Assembly: GCA_030043175.1 (NCBI GenBank)
Contig: JASHYD010000092.1
Location: 1 to 8,423 of the forward strand
Length of the DNA stretch: 8,423 nucleotides
From: Xanthobacteraceae bacterium
Lineage (GTDB): Bacteria; Pseudomonadota; Alphaproteobacteria; Rhizobiales; Xanthobacteraceae
Direction of reading: 5' to 3'
The stretch's first letter is position 1. Every line of letters starts with the position of its first letter. Below, in pieces: positions 6,922 to 8,423 of the stretch. The notes below the pieces were generated by a model. The model was not told the DNA's origin. It saw only the letters and a list, made by a program, of their open reading frames with translations, and made no database searches. Made by a program: the position numbers and the translations under genes.

Positions 6922-7841
6922 CCTTGAGCTTCGCAGTCACGCTCGCGGTGCGCTATCTGCTGGTCGTGCTCTTTCTGCCTTTCAGCGCCATCGATAAGAT
7001 CCTCGGCTTCAGCGGTGCGATCGCTCAGGCGAGGGAGGCGATTCCGTCGGACTCCGCCGCGAGGCTCGCGATCGTTGCGGCCCTCTGCATCGAGATCATC
7101 ATGCCGCTGGGTATCCTGACAGGCGTGGCCGATCGTCTTGCCGCCTTGATCATGGCAGGCTACTGCGCGATCACAGCGTTGCTGTGGAAGCAATTCTGGA
7201 AGCCGGGTGACTTCTGGTGTGCGAGGAGCAGCCGGGCGCGCGACCTGTTCTGGGACTTCCTCAAGAACCTTTCCCTCGCCGGCGGGTTCCTGCTGATCAC
7301 CTTCGGCACGGACGCGGCACAGGTGAGAGCTTTGCTGTCTGATCCGCAACTCTCCTCGCATCCCTATTCAACTCACCAAGTGGCGCACCGAGGCAGGGCC
7401 ATGCAGAAACCGCGGATTCCTTACTGGCATCTATGGACCGATGGGGAGGGCATCAGCCGCCAGACCAGATGCTTGCTGACTGAGTTCGAGCTGCAATCGA
7501 TCTCCAAGCCGGCGCAGCCGCAGTGGCAGGGGCACAGGACGACAGCCGAGGTGACCGTGATGATGACGGTACTCCCGGTCGGCTGGACCGGTGAGTGGCA
7601 TGAGAATCCGAAGCCTCAATGGATCCTTCCCTTGTCCGGCCGCTGGTTCGTCGAGTCCATGGACGGCCAGCGCGTCGAAATGGGGCCCGGTGAGCTCTCG
7701 TTCGGAGGCGACCAGAACGCGAGGGAAGCGGGCGGGCGGAAAGGCCATTTCTCTGGCGTGGTCGGTGATGAGCCCGCCGTGCTCATGCTGATCCAATTCG
7801 AGACCGTATCGCCGGAACCGTCGCCGTGCCCGTTCCGGTAG
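6918..7841 (+). CDS. DoxX-family membrane domain joined to a cupin domain
   Basis: One 307-codon frame holds two domains usually seen as separate proteins. Residues 1-150 are DoxX-like: hydrophobic helices at about 6-26, 48-68, 70-89 and 118-132, with the family's FWKPGDFW and ARDLFWDFLKNLSLAGGFLL. Residues about 162-307 are cupin-like: WTDGEGISRQTRCLLTEF, GEWHENPKPQWILPLSGRWF, GQRVEMGPGELSFGG, and a final strand VLMLIQFE. The GTG start overlaps the upstream stop (GTGA), implying coupled translation. The ATG at 7401 begins the cupin part and has AGG-rich sequence before it, so the cupin may also be made separately. DoxX proteins are inner-membrane and linked to redox and sulfur metabolism; this cupin has no assigned function. 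The join could be a true fusion or the result of a lost stop codon between two genes. Domain calls are firm; roles are not. Confidence 0.8.
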   Translation: MTLSFAVTLAVRYLLVVLFLPFSAIDKILGFSGAIAQAREAIPSDSAARLAIVAALCIEIIMPLGILTGVADRLAALIMAGYCAITALLWKQFWKPGDFWCARSSRARDLFWDFLKNLSLAGGFLLITFGTDAAQVRALLSDPQLSSHPYSTHQVAHRGRAMQKPRIPYWHLWTDGEGISRQTRCLLTEFELQSISKPAQPQWQGHRTTAEVTVMMTVLPVGWTGEWHENPKPQWILPLSGRWFVESMDGQRVEMGPGELSFGGDQNAREAGGRKGHFSGVVGDEPAVLMLIQFETVSPEPSPCPFR

Positions 7842-7866
7842 GAGAAACATGCCTGTCGGAGGCAGG

Positions 7867-8423
7867 ATGAATGCGTTCGAAATCAAGGCCAGGCAGTTTG
7901 CCACATACATCCTGGCCAACGCGTCGGTCGAGGAACTCGCGACGGGCTTCCGCTGGCTCGAAGGTCCGGTTTGGTTTGGCGACGCAAATTGCCTGCTGTT
8001 CCAGGACCTGCCGCGCAACCGCACGATGCGCTGGAGCGAGGAGACGGGCTTATCGGTCTATCGCTATCCGACCGATTACGCCAACGGACAAACCCGCGAT
8101 CGGCAAGGACGCCTCATTGCCTGCTCGCATCGCGCGCGGTGTTTGTATCGCACGGAGTTGGACGGAGAGGTCAGGACCCTCGTGTCACGCCACGCCGGCA
8201 AGCGGCTCAATTCCCCCAACGACGTGGTCGTGAAGTCGGACGGCACCATCTGGTTTACCGATCCGGTCTATGGGATCTCCAATGACTACGAGGGTGGTCG
8301 GCAGGTCTCAGAACAGCCGCCCGGACTCTACCGATATGCGCCCGACAGCGGCGAGCTCGTGTTGGTGGCCGGGGACTTCGACGGTCCCAACGGCCTGGCC
8401 TTCTCGCCTGACGAGCGGCGGCT
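7867..8423 (+). CDS. SMP-30/gluconolactonase family protein, 3' end outside window
   Basis: The first 185 residues of a six-bladed beta-propeller lactonase of about 300 residues. It has ATGFRWLEGPVWF with the metal-ligand Glu32, YANGQTRDRQGRL, KRLNSPNDVVVKSDGTIWFTD with the ligand Asn118, and DGPNGLAFSPDE near the end. The final Asp ligand lies beyond the window. The family hydrolyses sugar lactones using a divalent cation. Directly following a glucose 1-dehydrogenase operon, the likely substrate is glucono-1,5-lactone, giving gluconate. No stop interrupts the frame to the last base. The ATG at 7867 follows GGAGG (7858-7862) and matches usual family N-termini; an in-frame ATG at 7849 with GGAG before it would add six residues. 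It lies 25 bases after the DoxX-cupin stop, so it is probably co-transcribed. No signal peptide is seen, which suggests a cytoplasmic enzyme. Confidence 0.88.
   Translation, partial: MNAFEIKARQFATYILANASVEELATGFRWLEGPVWFGDANCLLFQDLPRNRTMRWSEETGLSVYRYPTDYANGQTRDRQGRLIACSHRARCLYRTELDGEVRTLVSRHAGKRLNSPNDVVVKSDGTIWFTDPVYGISNDYEGGRQVSEQPPGLYRYAPDSGELVLVAGDFDGPNGLAFSPDERR

Noticed and set aside
7431..8024. 197-codon open frame on the minus strand
   Set aside because: It is antisense to the cupin domain and the gluconolactonase start.
1..8423. tRNA, rRNA, CRISPR array or insertion sequence
   Set aside because: No regularly spaced repeats, no tRNA-like cloverleaf, no rRNA segment and no transposase motif or terminal inverted repeats were seen by eye.

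Overview
The window is GC-rich DNA that looks bacterial. The gene families, the Shine-Dalgarno starts and a GGAAC-N16-GGTT motif (the form of an EcfG general-stress promoter) point to an alphaproteobacterium, perhaps Rhizobiales-like. No marker here fixes the genus.

Left part (1-3300, genes on the minus strand). Bases 1-475 hold no convincing gene, but carry a 36-base near-perfect palindrome (435-470) just past the end of a small VOC/glyoxalase-fold protein gene (476-832). After a 327-base gap comes a two-component operon read right to left: an OmpR-type response regulator (3209-2535) overlapping a membrane histidine kinase (2545-1160). A sigma70-like promoter lies just upstream of the regulator, with a perfect 12-base palindrome over its -35 region.

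Middle (about 3280-4090). No protein gene can be supported. From about 3300 to 3820 the plus strand is packed with short perfect stems closing small, often A-rich loops. This resembles a large structured RNA. A 5' fragment of a group II intron is my best guess, but I see no domain V and no reverse transcriptase gene.

Right part (4093-8423, plus strand). An EcfG-like promoter precedes an apparent sugar-oxidation operon in which two genes are damaged. First is a remnant of a type II NADH dehydrogenase: its Rossmann start is joined in frame to its membrane-anchoring tail, with roughly 300 residues missing. Its stop codon directly abuts the GTG start of an intact SDR glucose 1-dehydrogenase. Next is a GMC-family flavoprotein oxidoreductase broken by four frame changes near its 5' end. 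Then comes one reading frame encoding a DoxX membrane domain followed by a cupin domain. Last is an SMP-30/gluconolactonase gene that runs off the window.

Together, glucose 1-dehydrogenase and gluconolactonase would convert glucose to gluconolactone and then gluconate. The GMC flavoprotein, DoxX and NDH-2 would fit an accompanying redox role. Either the operon is decaying while keeping its two core steps, or some lesions are sequence errors. The main points to check are the damaged operon, the possible ribozyme fragment, the EcfG-like promoter and the palindromes.
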